A stretch of 64,000 bases of DNA, from assembly GCA_026419785.1 (NCBI GenBank), contig JAODTK010002455.1, positions 124,001 through 188,000 of the forward strand, given 5' to 3'. The notes under the pieces were generated by a model. That model had not been told where the DNA came from. It did no database searches and saw only the letters and a list, made by a program, of their open reading frames with translations. Shown here piece after piece: positions 44,891 to 57,649 of the stretch (position 1 is the stretch's first letter; each line of letters starts with the position of its first letter). The stretch comes from Sclerodactyla briareus. Lineage: Eukaryota; Echinodermata; Holothuroidea; Dendrochirotida; Sclerodactylidae. The position numbers were made by a program, and so were the translations under genes.

Positions 44891-47800
44891 GCTTCACAGG
44901 GTATAATCGTATCAAGTACTGTTGCTTGATGAAGTGATTATTCTTTCTTTCAAGTTCATTTTAATTATTATTAATAAAAATGGACCATTCTGGAGTGAAT
45001 TTAGCCGAGGGTCTATCAACTGAGGTATATTTTCGAGAATATTCCCGAAGGAAAAAGTTGGTGGAAGTTTTTGTTAAATTCTAGGGGTGTTGCTTTACTG
45101 CCATAAGGCACGGAAAATAGTGTATATTGTCTGCTATTCTGACGAATCATTTGTATGATGTTGCGTGCCAACCCGTGGTTGGCGCTCGATTAGTCATCAC
45201 CTGTGTGCCCCCCCAAAAAAAAAAATCATTTTTTGCACGACGTCCCTGGTTCGCCGTGTGCGCGGGTGGGGGGTGGTTGTCATGTATACTTCACCCTTCA
45301 TCACCCCATTGTCTTTGCCACAGATTCAGGATATGTGTGCGATACTGACCTTATTCCTTTATATAAAACAGAAAGAAGTTCCGGGCTAGAGGCTACACCA
45401 GTACACCGTAACAAGGAAAGGGGGGGGACATCGAGACACCACTTTGAACCCAAAGTTAGGCTGGTGGGGACATTGAAGCACAAGTTGTTCCAGGTGGTAT
45501 GGTTCAATACTCCTCGAAAGCTCGACAACAAAAATTGTCCTTCTATTGTCTTTCATAAAACTCGACGATTGCACCAAGTCCGCACATGCACTCGGGTTGT
45601 CTGGGTACCATCAAAGTAGGAGTAGGATTCTATCATAAGGTTTCCGGCAGTGAAGTGACTTTGAATCAAAACAGGATCGCGAGATTGACATGTGTTTGTT
45701 TATATGGAAACAACTGAGAGAGAATCACATTGTCTGTTTTTGTTTAGACTGCCTATTTTCCCCAACAAAAAACGATTCTCGCATCTATTGAGTGAACAGG
45801 AGGGCTGATTCCCACACAGCAGAGTGTGCATGTCATCATGAGACCTACTAAATTGTATCAATGTGATAAATCAAACGCTGCGACAGATTTATCAAAAATT
45901 CCAGGACAACTGAGTTATTCAAAGAAAAAGGCCACCTACAAGCCGTTACAACAAAATGTCTCGAATAATCGTAACTAATATTACATCGGCATGTCATTGT
46001 GGCCATATACCATATCAATGTCGAAGCAGTGGGAAAACGATTCTCAATCGTGAGTCAAGCGAACGTCGCCGTAGTTTTTTTTTTGGGGGGGGGGGGGGTC
46101 TTTTTTTTTTTGTTTGCAACTGATGACAATGCTCTCTAGTTGAACAGATGGAATGGATGAGAAAAACCCAAAAATTACAAACTAATAAGAGATGAAATGA
46201 ATGAATGATAGACACTATAGCAGTACTGTAGTTTTAACCCAGCAAATAGTGACCATATGGACGAGAGGAAAACAGGAGGAACACGAAAACGTGTGTATGA
46301 TTCTATCATTCCTGAGACAGGAAAATGTTGTGAAACGCTAATGCCTCGTCTCAATGGCCGACAAGGTACCGACCCAGCGAACAGGAGTAAACACATAAAA
46401 CGTCTCTTAACATTTGAAAAAAAATGAGCTCCAAAATTATTTCAGAACGTTAAATGTGGTTGTTTTTACATCTTTTTCATAAACGTTTCGATGTCGAAAA
46501 CAACATGTTCCAACGTTTTAATAAGTCATAATTATTGTTATAAAGAATAAATGATGGCAAGAAATTTCTTATACACATTTACTATCACACAACAAAATAA
46601 TGTTTTCAAAACCATGGGACGAAGCTTTCATATATCGTTCAACAATTTTTTGTGTGTCAAACTTTGCTGAGGACACGCGGGGCCTAACTATACTTAACCG
46701 GATTATACGGGTATTATATTCAAAATCAAAATTAAAATACTGTGTTAAATATAGTATGCCTCAGCAAGGTCCCATGTTGAGGAATTGCTTATAGACAACA
46801 TAAGCCTATTCTAATCAAGTGACCATCTTGCAAAAGCCTCTTCTAGACTTTTTCTTTCGCATTTGATGAGACCGCAGTAATGACTAGGATTTTACCAGGA
46901 CTCAAGAAAGTCAACTCTTCCTGTCTCATTCGTTATGCCTATATATAGAAAAAATTTGTGGGAGATTGCCCTAGCCTTATACCGGTCATCCATGAACAGC
47001 GTTCAGGAGAAGACCCCCTGATGTATATGCAATGACAGTAAGAAGTCAGCCGTCAGCAAGATTAAACTCTCTCTGATGAATAGATACATGATGGTTCCCT
47101 AAATTCGACATGGTGAAGTATTAATATACGATTCCAATCGGGCATTTCACTGCACATAATGGGCTGTGTGGTTCAATTTGTTGTGTAATGTCCGTAACAA
47201 CGACTTATACGATACCGGCCTCGACCAAATTTCCGCAACATTCTACCTTGACATTTCGTTCATTACCGGATCTTAGAGACTAGTGTAGTTAACTAAACTA
47301 GCTAGCCTGCTAGAGAAGACGATAGGGAGAGCCGTCCCTTCCTAAAATAAGGGGGCTATCGCTCCTTTAGTATATAGACACGGTCGAATATCACCAAAAT
47401 ATCAGTCGCAGGACTTTCGTTTTGACAAATCCCAGAAATTGGGATTTTGGGCTCATTAAGATTCAGGTGATGTAGTTGTCAGTCATCAGTAGCGCATGGG
47501 CCGGTTGATATGGATATGAGCAGGACTTGGAATAGATTACCGCGGAAAATCGCCCCGAATAAGGTCATAAATATTACAGAAGATTTCAATAACATTTCAT
47601 TTTAAACACCGAAAATGAGAATTTATCGAAGAATGATGCATTTTGAAGCCATAAAATTGAGCGAAGCCCACTGTTTCGCTATGCGGCAGGCGTATTGCGG
47701 TTGTTTGGGATCGACGGCGACGTTCAGAAAAATATGAATTCTTCAAATCGGGCAATAAAAAAGAAAGTCCATCGAACGTATTCGGAACTTGGTGGAGGTT

Positions 47801-47995
47801 GTCTAAATAACTACAAATCAGAACAATGAGTAAATTTTCCAGCAGATAGGGCCAGTTCCAGTATATGAGTGCAAAGGAATTTGTTCGCTTGCGCAATCAA
47901 CTGTTGAGTCGCACCCGGGCCCCCCATAGCACCGTCCATGATTTAGCCGACCGCGAGGCAGAACGACAAGTCGACACAGGCGTGATGTTAGGGCA
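44891..47995. other. Intergenic, nothing assigned
   Basis: Contains T and G homopolymers (46,075-46,112). A 138-codon frame at 45,203-45,619 begins in a homopolymer region, and its product is not recognised. I see nothing else to annotate. Confidence 0.3.
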
Positions 47996-48100
47996 ATCAC
48001 CGATTGGTTTAAAGGGCCACTCTGCACATATGAGTGAATGAGCTGACACGAGGTGAACAGAGTCAAACGACTGTTTCAAAAGGCTATATACTAGCCAACA
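47996..48100. repeat. Dispersed repeat D1, copy 2
   Basis: See 38,885-38,990. Both copies are in the same orientation and share about 95 bases with several one-base gaps. Confidence 0.7.
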
Positions 48101-50004
48101 GGCCAATAGTGGTGATAAACTATATCTGTTTGAAAGACATGTAGTTTCAGTTTTCTTTTTTCTCTACCCCAAATGAAGCCAGAACAATTTATGACAGTAT
48201 GATTTCACGTCATATGTGTGTAGCGATTCCTCGTTACGGTGCGTCATGTGACAGTTTGTCATAACCTGATCAACATTGCATGTACACCAGGCAGAGTCAG
48301 GGAAACTTGGTGGGTTCGGGTACTGGCTGGCCTGATTCGCAATCAAATGCTGTTTCTGTAAGGGTATTCACTTTGTGTTCACCATCGGGTGAGGGGTCGG
48401 GTGGAGACCCCCTCCCGCGATTGACAAGAAAATCGAGAGGGCACATTGGGAAAACGAAGGCTAAAAACGGGAAGGGGGAAGGAAAAGTGGCAAACCCCCC
48501 AAATCCATTAAAGTTCAGGAATCATTTGAATATGCAAACGGCCCTTAAAGTAAAGGGTGTATGTGAGGTATAGGAAGCCCATTTTTCGTCTCCCTCATGA
48601 ATTCCCCCCCCCCACCCCCCCCCCGGCAAAATATCAAGAAGGCAAATCTTCTGATCGAAGCTAAAAAAACAGGAAAATAAAGGAGGGAATGGTGAAAACG
48701 AGAAAGACTGTAGTAAATAGAAATCAAATAATATTGCGAGAATAAGTGGCCCAAACTGCATCAAGGGTAAAAGGGGCATAGTGATGTACGATGACTCCTG
48801 CTTTACCCAGACGCCCATTAAGTTGGTTTCAACCCTACCCCCCCCCCTACCCCCCGCTCCCCCGCTTGCCAATGTCAATCAGCAAGCTCGTAAAACCGGG
48901 GAAATGACTCAATGTCCAAATCGTGAGTAAATCTTCTCCCCCCCCCCCCCCCACTCAGGATGCTGGCTATGCTCCTAGCAATGTTATTCTCCTCCTTCCC
49001 CGCTCATCAATTTTGCCAGCAGGGGGAAACCGGGAAAGCAATAGCGACACGCACCACAGCGTCAACACTTCGTGTGTTCTGTTTTCCGCCTAGCAGACCA
49101 ATGTCGTTAAGGGAACCGGGCAAGAGCTATGTTTCCTTGCATTTCTAAATATTTTTTCAACATCCTAACATGTTTTATGGACTTGAAAGACTCCGTTATC
49201 ATTGTCACGGGGAATTCAAAGTCTCGCACGCTTGGTTGCATAGTCATACACAGCGCGGTACAGTTCACAGCGCATTTATTGCACAACTTTCAATATCCCC
49301 CAATATCCGTGACGAAGTCAACGACCAAGCAACCAGCAGATAGCCGCAGTGTGTGCATGTACGTACGTACGTCTCGTAAGTGAGTTAGCGCTCAGCTCCC
49401 ATGAGTAGCAGAACAGTTCATATCATAATTCTTCAAAGAATACTGTGAATTGAACCCATTGGATGTCATATTTACACTGGTGGGGAAGTCCTCCAACTCA
49501 TTCTCTAGTGAAAGTTCCGACGGCCTACCACGTTAGAAATATCACCAGAAGCAATAAATTGCCACTCGCCGCCACAATCTTTTTCGAACTCTCGCTCGAA
49601 TCCGAACGTTTACACACAAAGTCCATTAGAGATGCCCATTTTGACTGTCAGTTGAGATCCACTGTACAAATTGCCTGTTTACTGTCGTCTGGGTAGAAGG
49701 CGCAAATCTGATTGGTCGTTTAACAATCATGTGACTGCTTGTTTTGGTCAGAGTTAAATTTTGTTCGCAAAATCCAGTCATTTGGACGAAATTTTCGAAA
49801 AGAAATTGGTGTGAAATGCTAATTCATCCAACAAGTGGTAAGGGTAGTACAGATTATAAAGTATGATTGTTTCGACTAGGCCATGCTAAAACTTCGAACT
49901 GACGTGATCAAATAACAGTTCATAGTTGGACTGGTATAACATTTTTTATCGTGTTATTCGGTTATAAATAACAGTCTGGATCGCCGCTTATACGGACGTC
50001 ACAA
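48101..50004. other. Intergenic with poly-C tracts
   Basis: Poly-C runs occur near 48,605-48,624, 48,838-48,855 and 48,938-48,953. A (GTAC)n stretch lies near 49,361. ATTGGTCGTTTAACAATCATG near 49,712 includes an inverted CCAAT, but no gene start follows that I can recognise. Confidence 0.3.
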
Positions 50005-50006
50005 TA

Positions 50007-50890
50007 AGCCGCTTTCATGCACGCGGGCGGCGTCGGGCGTCCAAAATCGCTTCATCGTTATTTTCAATGAGCTGTTCCCATCATGCACGCGGACGGCGGG
50101 CGGGCGTTTTCCGCTCGAATCGGTCATGTCTTAGCGATTTTTTCCGCCCCCCGCGTTTCCTCGTGGGTACTGTTCGCAATTCATCCCCAAGGATTTTCCC
50201 TGCAATCTTACCGGCTTGAAGGCCGGATTATGGAGAGTAGAGGATAGTTTTAGGTTCAAATAATGTTCCAACCACATTCATAAACTTTTTTCAACACTAG
50301 GGGAAGATTGTAACACAGATTGTGTCTAGATTCCCGGCTAGACACCTTTGAACACATATTTATGTTAAACCGTTTATATGTCAAGTATTTGCTAATTAAA
50401 TCGCCAAAACCTTTCAATTTTGAAGTTTTAATGGTGGGCCCTAATCGTTGACATTCGGGAACAATGATTTTCAGAAATGAAACACCGGTGTTTAGGTTTT
50501 AAACACTAGTAATGCGTCCGTTTTTTTGACAACAACGTCACGAACGACAACAACGACAACAACACGACCCACACGACGACACGGACAACAACGAACGACA
50601 ACAACACCACCGACAACTGCAACAGTCAACGACAACGACAACGACAACGACACGACAACGACACGACAACAACAACGACGACAACAACACAATAATAATA
50701 ACAATAATACAATAATAATATTAATAATAGTAGGCTACATCGGTTCTTATATAGCGCATATACCCACTAACAAGTGAGAAGAGGTGCGTGACTGAGAAAC
50801 GCCCGCCCGCTCGCCCGCGTGCATGGAAACGGGTCTTCCAAAACGCCGCCCGCCCGCCCGCCCGCCCGCCCACGTCATGGAAACGCGGCT
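50007..50890 (-). mobile_element. GC-ended inverted-repeat element E1, copy B
   Basis: This is the reverse complement of 42,385-43,190 through its whole length, 884 bp. Ends are AGCCGCTTTCATGCACGCGG and GGAAACGCGGCT. TA stands directly outside both ends (50,005-50,006 and 50,891-50,892), fitting a TA target duplication, or the palindromic word TAAGCCGC may be part of the end. Shared interior blocks are the GTT/GTC-rich tract (here CAA/CGA, 50,525-50,725), AACACCGGTGTT, GTTTTAATGGTGGG, GACACC...TTCAACACTAG and GGGATTTTCCCTGCAATCTTACC-like blocks. The right end carries the subterminal ATGCACGCGGGCG motif twice. Confidence 0.75.
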
Positions 50891-50892
50891 TA

Positions 50893-52940
50893 GGAGGATT
50901 CTCAATAGTCACGCTAAGATGGCACTTTGCACATTATCCTCTGTGTTGATGCGCAATTAGCCAAAGAAGGCGGGAAGTTTGAATCGGTGTTTTGATCTTG
51001 GAGTGGGTCGTTCGGAGCGCTCGAAATCCGGATGGAATGGTTTGAAAAGTATGCGAAAATAGGGAAACATGTCACTGGCCTGGAGTGTCCCCTTTTTATA
51101 TTACATTTCTCATCGTCGTTATCGTATGGGTATAGCTCTTGTTTGTATTCCGACTCAGTTCGATGATATTCACGCCATTTACCATTCTATAGTAATCATT
51201 AACAATCTCTTATATTTACAGATGACGCGGTCCACTTGTTATTAACGTCCTTGAAAGGCCATCGGAGTTCGGATGTCGCCTATTCATTATATTCCTCGCC
51301 ACACTGGAAGTGTCGCGGCGAGTCATTTCATTTGGTTCTGGGGGTGTGCCGGCTACTGCCGCCCGTCTCCGCGGGAAACTAACCGTTAGCGCAATAATTA
51401 TTCAACACTATATTTCGATCGACAACAAACTTGGTAGGAGTGCCCACACTTTCCGTCCTAGTGAAATTTCGGATAAGTTCGGCCGAAGAGGGGCTTACTG
51501 ACTGTCCTCTGGATCCATTTTTGCCGGTTTTACACGAAAATACAGTTAGCCGATATACACGAAACCCCCTTGCTGGGGTGTCAAATTTGTGTTTTTCCCG
51601 CGATTTTTCTAACTTGGGTCGGATTCCCGAACGAAGCTTGGTGGATTGGACTGTTGTAGCTCCTACCTAATATAAGGTCATTTCACGGTCACGGAGGTCG
51701 AATTTGCTAATTCATGCAATCCGTCTATTTTAAACGAAACTTGGAAATGTGGACTACAGTTTTTCCTGAACAACAGATAGAGCATTACAAAGTTAACGGG
51801 GTCAAATGGAAACTATTTATTGTGATTTCTCTAAACTAGGTCCCCAAAGTCGTTCATCTGCATGGGATTACACGTCGTCGGCTTACCCGATATTTTTTTT
51901 CTTAGAGGTCGGTGTGAATGGTGTCACTTTACGGGTTTAGTGCAATTATAGGGATTACCAGCATGTATCCCCCAAATGTCAATGATTTTTAGCTGCGGGT
52001 AAGCAGCTCTACAAATCCTCATGTCTCTCCATCCGTCCGTTCGTTCGTCGATCTGTTCGCCACATTCACTCATAAGTTTTAAACCGTACGCGATCATGGT
52101 GAAAACTGGAAGGGGTGGGAGAAGCATTGCCACTTGCTAGGCTGGATTTACTTTCGGTTTGCATAGTGTTGATTAGATTCAATTATAATCCAAATAATTA
52201 TTACTCCATTATCTATCCCACCCTTTCCCATTGAGCTCTCTGTCTCAGAAGGTTGGGGTTGTTTACATCGCCTCGCTCCCTATCTCTGCAGAGCAGCAGC
52301 AGTAGGAGATTTGTTTTGATCGCCAAAAGTACGATAAGCTACCTACAACAGTGAGCCTAGCATAGCCTGAACTGAGCACTGACTGTATTCTGATAATAAC
52401 GTCAACTGTCTTAGTGTTTCCTCCTTCCCCATATTCCACAAATTTGTATTGGAATGAGCTGGAATTGCCCAAAGTAATATTATTCAAACCGTATATAATG
52501 CTGAGTATGAGGTTGGAAGTTGAGTTATGGGGTGAACAATTTTTCTTAGCAAAATTTTCAAAGGTCATTGGGCGGTCATCCAAGGTCATTTGATGACTAA
52601 AGAAGGGCGCACCTTCCCACTACGGCGAATAAACTTTCTTTCAAATTCTCGCTCACCACCCACTGCGTCCTTTTGATGAGTTTACAACAGCGTACCTAAG
52701 GACGCGCAACACATACAGACGCACACATACATGAGCGCGGCGCCAGCCTGGCGACATAATTCATTCACTAAAGCCACCAACTAAAAACAATTGCCTCATG
52801 AGCCTGCACATACAATGTACCGGGCCGTTCTCATATTCATGTAATTACACCAGCCATTTTCTACCCCCCCCCCCCACGGAACAAGTGAACCCCCGGATAG
52901 GCACTGGCCTATGGTCATACTATACAGCAATGACCGAATG
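50893..52940. other. Intergenic, nothing assigned
   Basis: No exon recognised. CCGTCCGTTCGTTCGTCGAT near 52,033 is typical of the tails of invertebrate dispersed repeats. The 108-codon - strand frame at 52,589-52,263 has no domain. Confidence 0.3.
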
Positions 52941-52984
52941 TTGTCAAAACAAAACTTGAAAAAACGAGTGCATATTATTCAGTA

Positions 52985-53370
52985 GGACAAGAATTGGCAT
53001 CTGGTGGTTTAGATTGGTAGAAGTGGATTTTTGGGATTTCTGGGGATTGTCACGGGACATTTGCAAACAGTCCTCTGTCGGCTGTGAGCAGTCATGTTGT
53101 ACTTGAATCTTCCGCTCCTCCAAGTCCCGAGAAAGTGAGTGGTGGGGGGGGGTCCTGGAGTTCACAGAAGTCCTTGCAGATGGGAACGTAAAATGGCGGT
53201 GGGGTCACTGTGCACAGGTGGGATTGGTAAATAAGACCGCTGCCTCGATATCATCTGGGACTAGTCGAGGAGTGGGGAAGGCGAGTTATCGCCAATGCTC
53301 ATCCACGTTCAATACGACCATGGTTCCTGAATGAGCCTTAATTGGCTTCCTGAACCGTAGAAATCAAAGA
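52985..53370 (-). repeat. Dispersed family R1, copy 3
   Basis: On the - strand this segment aligns with copies 1 and 2 (GGACTTGGAGGAGCGGAAGA; TGACTGCTCACAGCCGACAG; CAGAAATCCCAAAA). The open frame 53,165-52,944 reads LEERKIQVQHDCSQPTEDC and is rich in Q, S and T further on. Nucleotide similarity to copy 2 extends about 300 bases, up to the ATTCAGGAACCATGG block near 53,320. Confidence 0.45.
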
Positions 53371-53374
53371 AGAT

Positions 53375-53700
53375 CGAGTGGACCCAGAAGAAGGGCCAAC
53401 CGGCCCTATGCCGTGTGTATGCATCCCACTATAACGGACTCTACAGTTTTTTCAATCACTTCAGAGATATTTTTCAGCCGTCTCAAGCGCGAGGTTTCCC
53501 CGTCAGCGCAATACCGCTTTAAACATGATGGTACGGGGGTGTAGGCCAATGTCCTGGTCCAGAACAATGGCAGAAATGTTAGGGTCATCCCAGGTCAGGA
53601 AGGGCATAATAAACCTGTTCACGGTTTTGCAGCGTAATGATATGAATGAAATGGGGGACCAAAGGACAGTGGGGGTAGGAATTGAACGGATTGCACACAC
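53375..53700 (-). other. Open, protein-like stretch next to R1 copy 3 (unrecognised)
   Basis: On the - strand two overlapping frames are open. One (53,700-53,503) reads NRFIMPFLTWDDPNISAIV then LDQDIGLHPRTIMFKAVLR. The other (53,588-53,406) continues with YCADGETSRLRRLKN then ISEVIEKTVESVIVGC. The switch falls at one point near 53,515, where a one-base shift would join them. The residue pattern looks like a real folded protein, but I do not recognise it. It may be an exon of the same unknown gene family as R1. Confidence 0.35.
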
Positions 53701-56700
53701 AGCCCAAACAGTAGGCAGGGGGATCTTTCGAAACTTCTCTATGAGCGAAAAACTAATTATATCCTACCAAGCACGAACTTCGTTGTAAATCCCCCCACCC
53801 CTCCCCCACCCCATATTATCAAAACTATAACATAATAAAATATGGGATAAATTGGTTTCGTTTTAGAAGAGTAGTCACAGTTAGAAATAAAGACATAACG
53901 ATTATAGCAATGGCAAAAATCTCGTCTTGTCCTCGACTACTGTGAGCGTGAGCATTGGCGCATTGGAACAGTGAACAGGCCTTATTTTTATGCGATGTAG
54001 AAAACCGTTGACGAAATGAGAATGGAGAATATTTGATCCCGGCAAACATGGGGTCATTGTGATCATTTGACAGTGCCTGGCAAGTTTATTATGACACGAT
54101 TCTAAACATCGGACGGAAATTCGTTGAATCTGTGCTTTGGGTCATGGGGACCCTTTCATAGCAAAAAAAGATTCAAACAATGTCTCCGTGCTTGGGCAAA
54201 TGTGGGGGTATAGGAACCACACGGCCAGTGGTTTTTACTCACTTGCACGCCGGATAATATCTAGCTGAATTGATGCCAACCGTGACTTTGCAAAATAGCT
54301 CAATAAAGATAAAGGAACGAGCGCACTATACCGTTCAATTGTAAACATCACCGATCACTGTGTTTACCATAGGCCCCTCACAATACCGGCGAGTGTAAAA
54401 GGACAGTGCAGTCGCCTGTGGAAATTTGAACCCAATGCGAGATTGTTATGATTGCTTTTTGAAAATCCCACTTGCGCATTGAAAAGGCCCCCCCCCCCAA
54501 AAAAAAAAAAAAAAAAAAAAACAATCCCCAATTTCGTTTTTGTGATAATTACATTGAACAAGGTAATGTATTCGTCGGGACACCCTGTTCCGTAAGCATA
54601 CTAGTGGCGTGCGCCAGGCGTTTCAGAAAAAGGTGGGGGGGAGGGGGCGGGGGCACTGGGGGAACACTTGATTTTGTTGGGGGGGGCACACATAGTTGGT
54701 CACCATCTACGCGGAGCGCCGCCACAGAGGCCTAAAATCACAAATTTGTGACAAGCCTTATATTGAAAATGGAAGAAAGGTTTAGCCATGGCGGGACCAG
54801 TTCTTGCCAGCATGCGTTTGTGTAGCCTTGTCCTTCCCCCAGAACGCTCGCTGTGGCTCAAGTGATTACCACAAAATGAACGTAGGTGTTAAGGATGGAG
54901 TTTCAAAATACAGATACACAGCCAATTAGAGTCATTAATAAAGATGGCATTGATAAGGTCTATTGGTTAATGATTCCAAACATCACATATTTAAATCATC
55001 AATCGCAAAACTGGCTAAGTCATTGCTTTGGATTGTGGATGTGTTCGGACACTAGGATCCCAAGCTCGCTGCAGATGATTCGGTATAAATAGCCGGAGGT
55101 CGGAAAAAACGGCCATAGGAATTGAAGCCTTCAGAGGGGCCCGACACTTTGGTTCACATGGGACTCCCAAAACGTTGATTCATCCCGAAGGTTGCTACAA
55201 CGCCCCCCCACCCCCCCCTTAGTTTTTCGGACTTACGCACTCGTACAGTTGAGTCGGTGAGACACCAACTCGCCTCTCTCTTACTACGGAAGACTTTCTG
55301 ACGACGAAATACCGAGTGGACAGCCCTCGCCCAAGAAGAGAAGACTCACACACGAACGCGAACCGTCTCCGAAGTCACTTTCACTACAATAAAGAGTCAT
55401 TAAATCGACCTTAAGAAACGCAGGAGAAGACCATTCTTATAACCAGGAGAGCTTCGGAGCGTGACCGCCCAAACTGGGGGAGGGGGGTAACGTGCCCATT
55501 ATCTTCGGGAAGGTGTTAAATAGGCCTTCCCTTAACTCCCGGCGGGCAGAGCCAACGCCACAGAGGAGGTCAGGAAGTCCATGGGACTTTGGCTCCGACG
55601 TGCGGGGCTCCGGCTGGGGCCGGGTTTGGCGCGACGAGTTCCCGTCAGGCGACGAAGACGGGTTTCGAGACAGGTTCCAGGGAAGTTAACTCGGGCAGAG
55701 CTCGAATGAACTTCATGGAAGACAGCGTTGCGGTCATGCCCCTAACTAGAGGAAGAAGATGCTCCGTTCGCAAGTAACCGCGTGGCGAGAAGGAGGCCAA
55801 CAGCCAAGCCCAAGGCTCACAAGAAGAGAGAAAGGACCCCCAAACAACCCAAAGGCGCAGATCGGTTTAAATCTACCTATCTGCCAAGGGCGCGATCGAT
55901 TTATTTTTGTGTGCGGTTGGGGGGGGGGGGGCAAGATGGTACCATCTAAGCGGAGCGCCAACCCAGGTGGCGCGTAGCGTCAACGAAAAATTTTCGTTTG
56001 ACCAGGACCCCCTAGATGCAGGAAGGAAACGGCACTTTCATGCATAATGGGACGTCAGCAGCATATTCTAAACATTGAAACATTTTTTATTTCGGGAAGG
56101 TTCTCCAAAAACTACGCAATAGAGTCAATTCAGGTTTTGCGTTGGGGGCTGTGATATTCTGAATACGATTTTGCAAGGGGAGGTTTTCCAGTCCGTGAAA
56201 GGATCACATCGAAATTGACAATGCCAACACACTTAAGTTCGCGCGAAAGTGCGAGATTGCAGGATCCAATTTGACCAACGCTCGACCATGCACTGACCAA
56301 CTCTCTGACCTATCAACTACGATAGGGCAGGCTGAGTTTTCACTTAAAAGATTACGGCCCGCTTTTATCTTCTTTGCGGACCCCAGGAGCATGGGAGGGA
56401 CAAAATTCTACTTGGAGCCAAACTTGTGTCCAAATGAGTAGAACACAGAAGTAAAGCCGGAACTGAGCGCTGAAGCGCGCGCGAACTTTACATTTTGGAC
56501 ATTCCATCTAAAGACAGACAATAGTTGGATATAAACTTGTTCTTCACCACAAAAAGTTAATCATGTTTTGCACGTAAGGGTTGGCGTTAACTGGCCGAAT
56601 CTTCGATGACTAATTTATTTTATGGGTTTCCACCCGCACCGTTGGCCTGCCCCCTTAGTATGTCCCACGTGCACGCAACCACTTTCACAAAAAAGGTCGC

Positions 56701-57645
56701 ACCAATAAATGATTGCGAATATTTCTATTTTAAATTTGCCCAGATAGACATATTTTGCCAAAACAAACATAGGTCCCGCCAGGGGTGGTAGACGTAACCT
56801 CCATCGCGAAACATTCTTCCCTTCGAAGACAACAGAGTGTACACGTTTGGGCATTCCATCACACATTCAGGAAGTTATGGCTTCACTTTGGAAGAAATGT
56901 CTTCACTTGAATTTTGATTCATGTCTTCCTGACAAGTTCGTAATTTGTGGCTGTTGGGTGTCCCTGGTGTGATTCGATGCCACCGCGTGTTTCTCTGTGC
57001 CCTCATAGTGATAGTATGTGCACAGCGTAGTGCAACTAAACTTTCAACAAGTGGTTCGCACCATACTAAAACATAGGCGACCGCTCCAGTGTCTCGCATG
57101 GGATACGCGATCAGTGTGTCATCTATCAGTCCCCATCGTGTGAACAATTACAAGGCATTAATGAGTGGCTTAAGATTCTGGTATTATTTAGCATTGACAG
57201 AAACACCTCCTACTAATTCAGTGACCAATTTCAAATACCAGGAAGAGGGACTGATGATTGACAATGTCTACCATATACGTTTGTGGAATGTGACTAGATG
57301 ACTAAATTATGCAAATTAGACAATAATCAACTTCTGTTGACCCTTATCAGGTCACTTATCTCAGGACCAATTGGAAACCACACTACACATTTAATTGGAA
57401 TCAACAAACTGAAAATTGGCATGATGACAGCAATTTCTAACACTGCATAACCCCTATTGACTTGAGTCAATGTTACCATTTTGGCGAGACTAAAGGTAGA
57501 CCAAAGCTCATAGTGAACTGGTCCTTTAATAAAGTTTGTCGTATATCCTTCCAAAAAAGGGTGGTTGTTTTTTTCACCCACCCCCACCCCCCCCCCACCC
57601 CCCAGCTATTCACACAACAGAGCTAAGCAGGTTTGTAACCGACAA
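53701..57645. other. Intergenic, nothing assigned
   Basis: Holds poly-C/poly-A and poly-G runs (54,487-54,520; 55,918-55,931; 57,583-57,602). A short repeated motif, ACCATCTA-C/A-GCGGAGCGCC, occurs near 54,702 and 55,941, perhaps ends of degraded inverted-repeat transposons. A GC-rich, arginine-rich open region at 55,492-55,777 has no recognisable domain. Confidence 0.3.
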
Positions 57646-57649
57646 AGTG

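Noticed and set aside
45203-45619. 138-codon frame on the + strand
   Set aside because: Begins in homopolymers, overlaps open frames in other phases, no recognisable protein.
49420-49500. Possible tRNA-like repeat on the - strand
   Set aside because: A B-box-like GGGTTCAATTC is present but no acceptable A box.
54595-55985. Possible inverted-repeat transposon between GTGGCGTGCGCCAGG and GGAGCGCC motifs
   Set aside because: The shared motifs are in the same orientation and no target duplication could be found.
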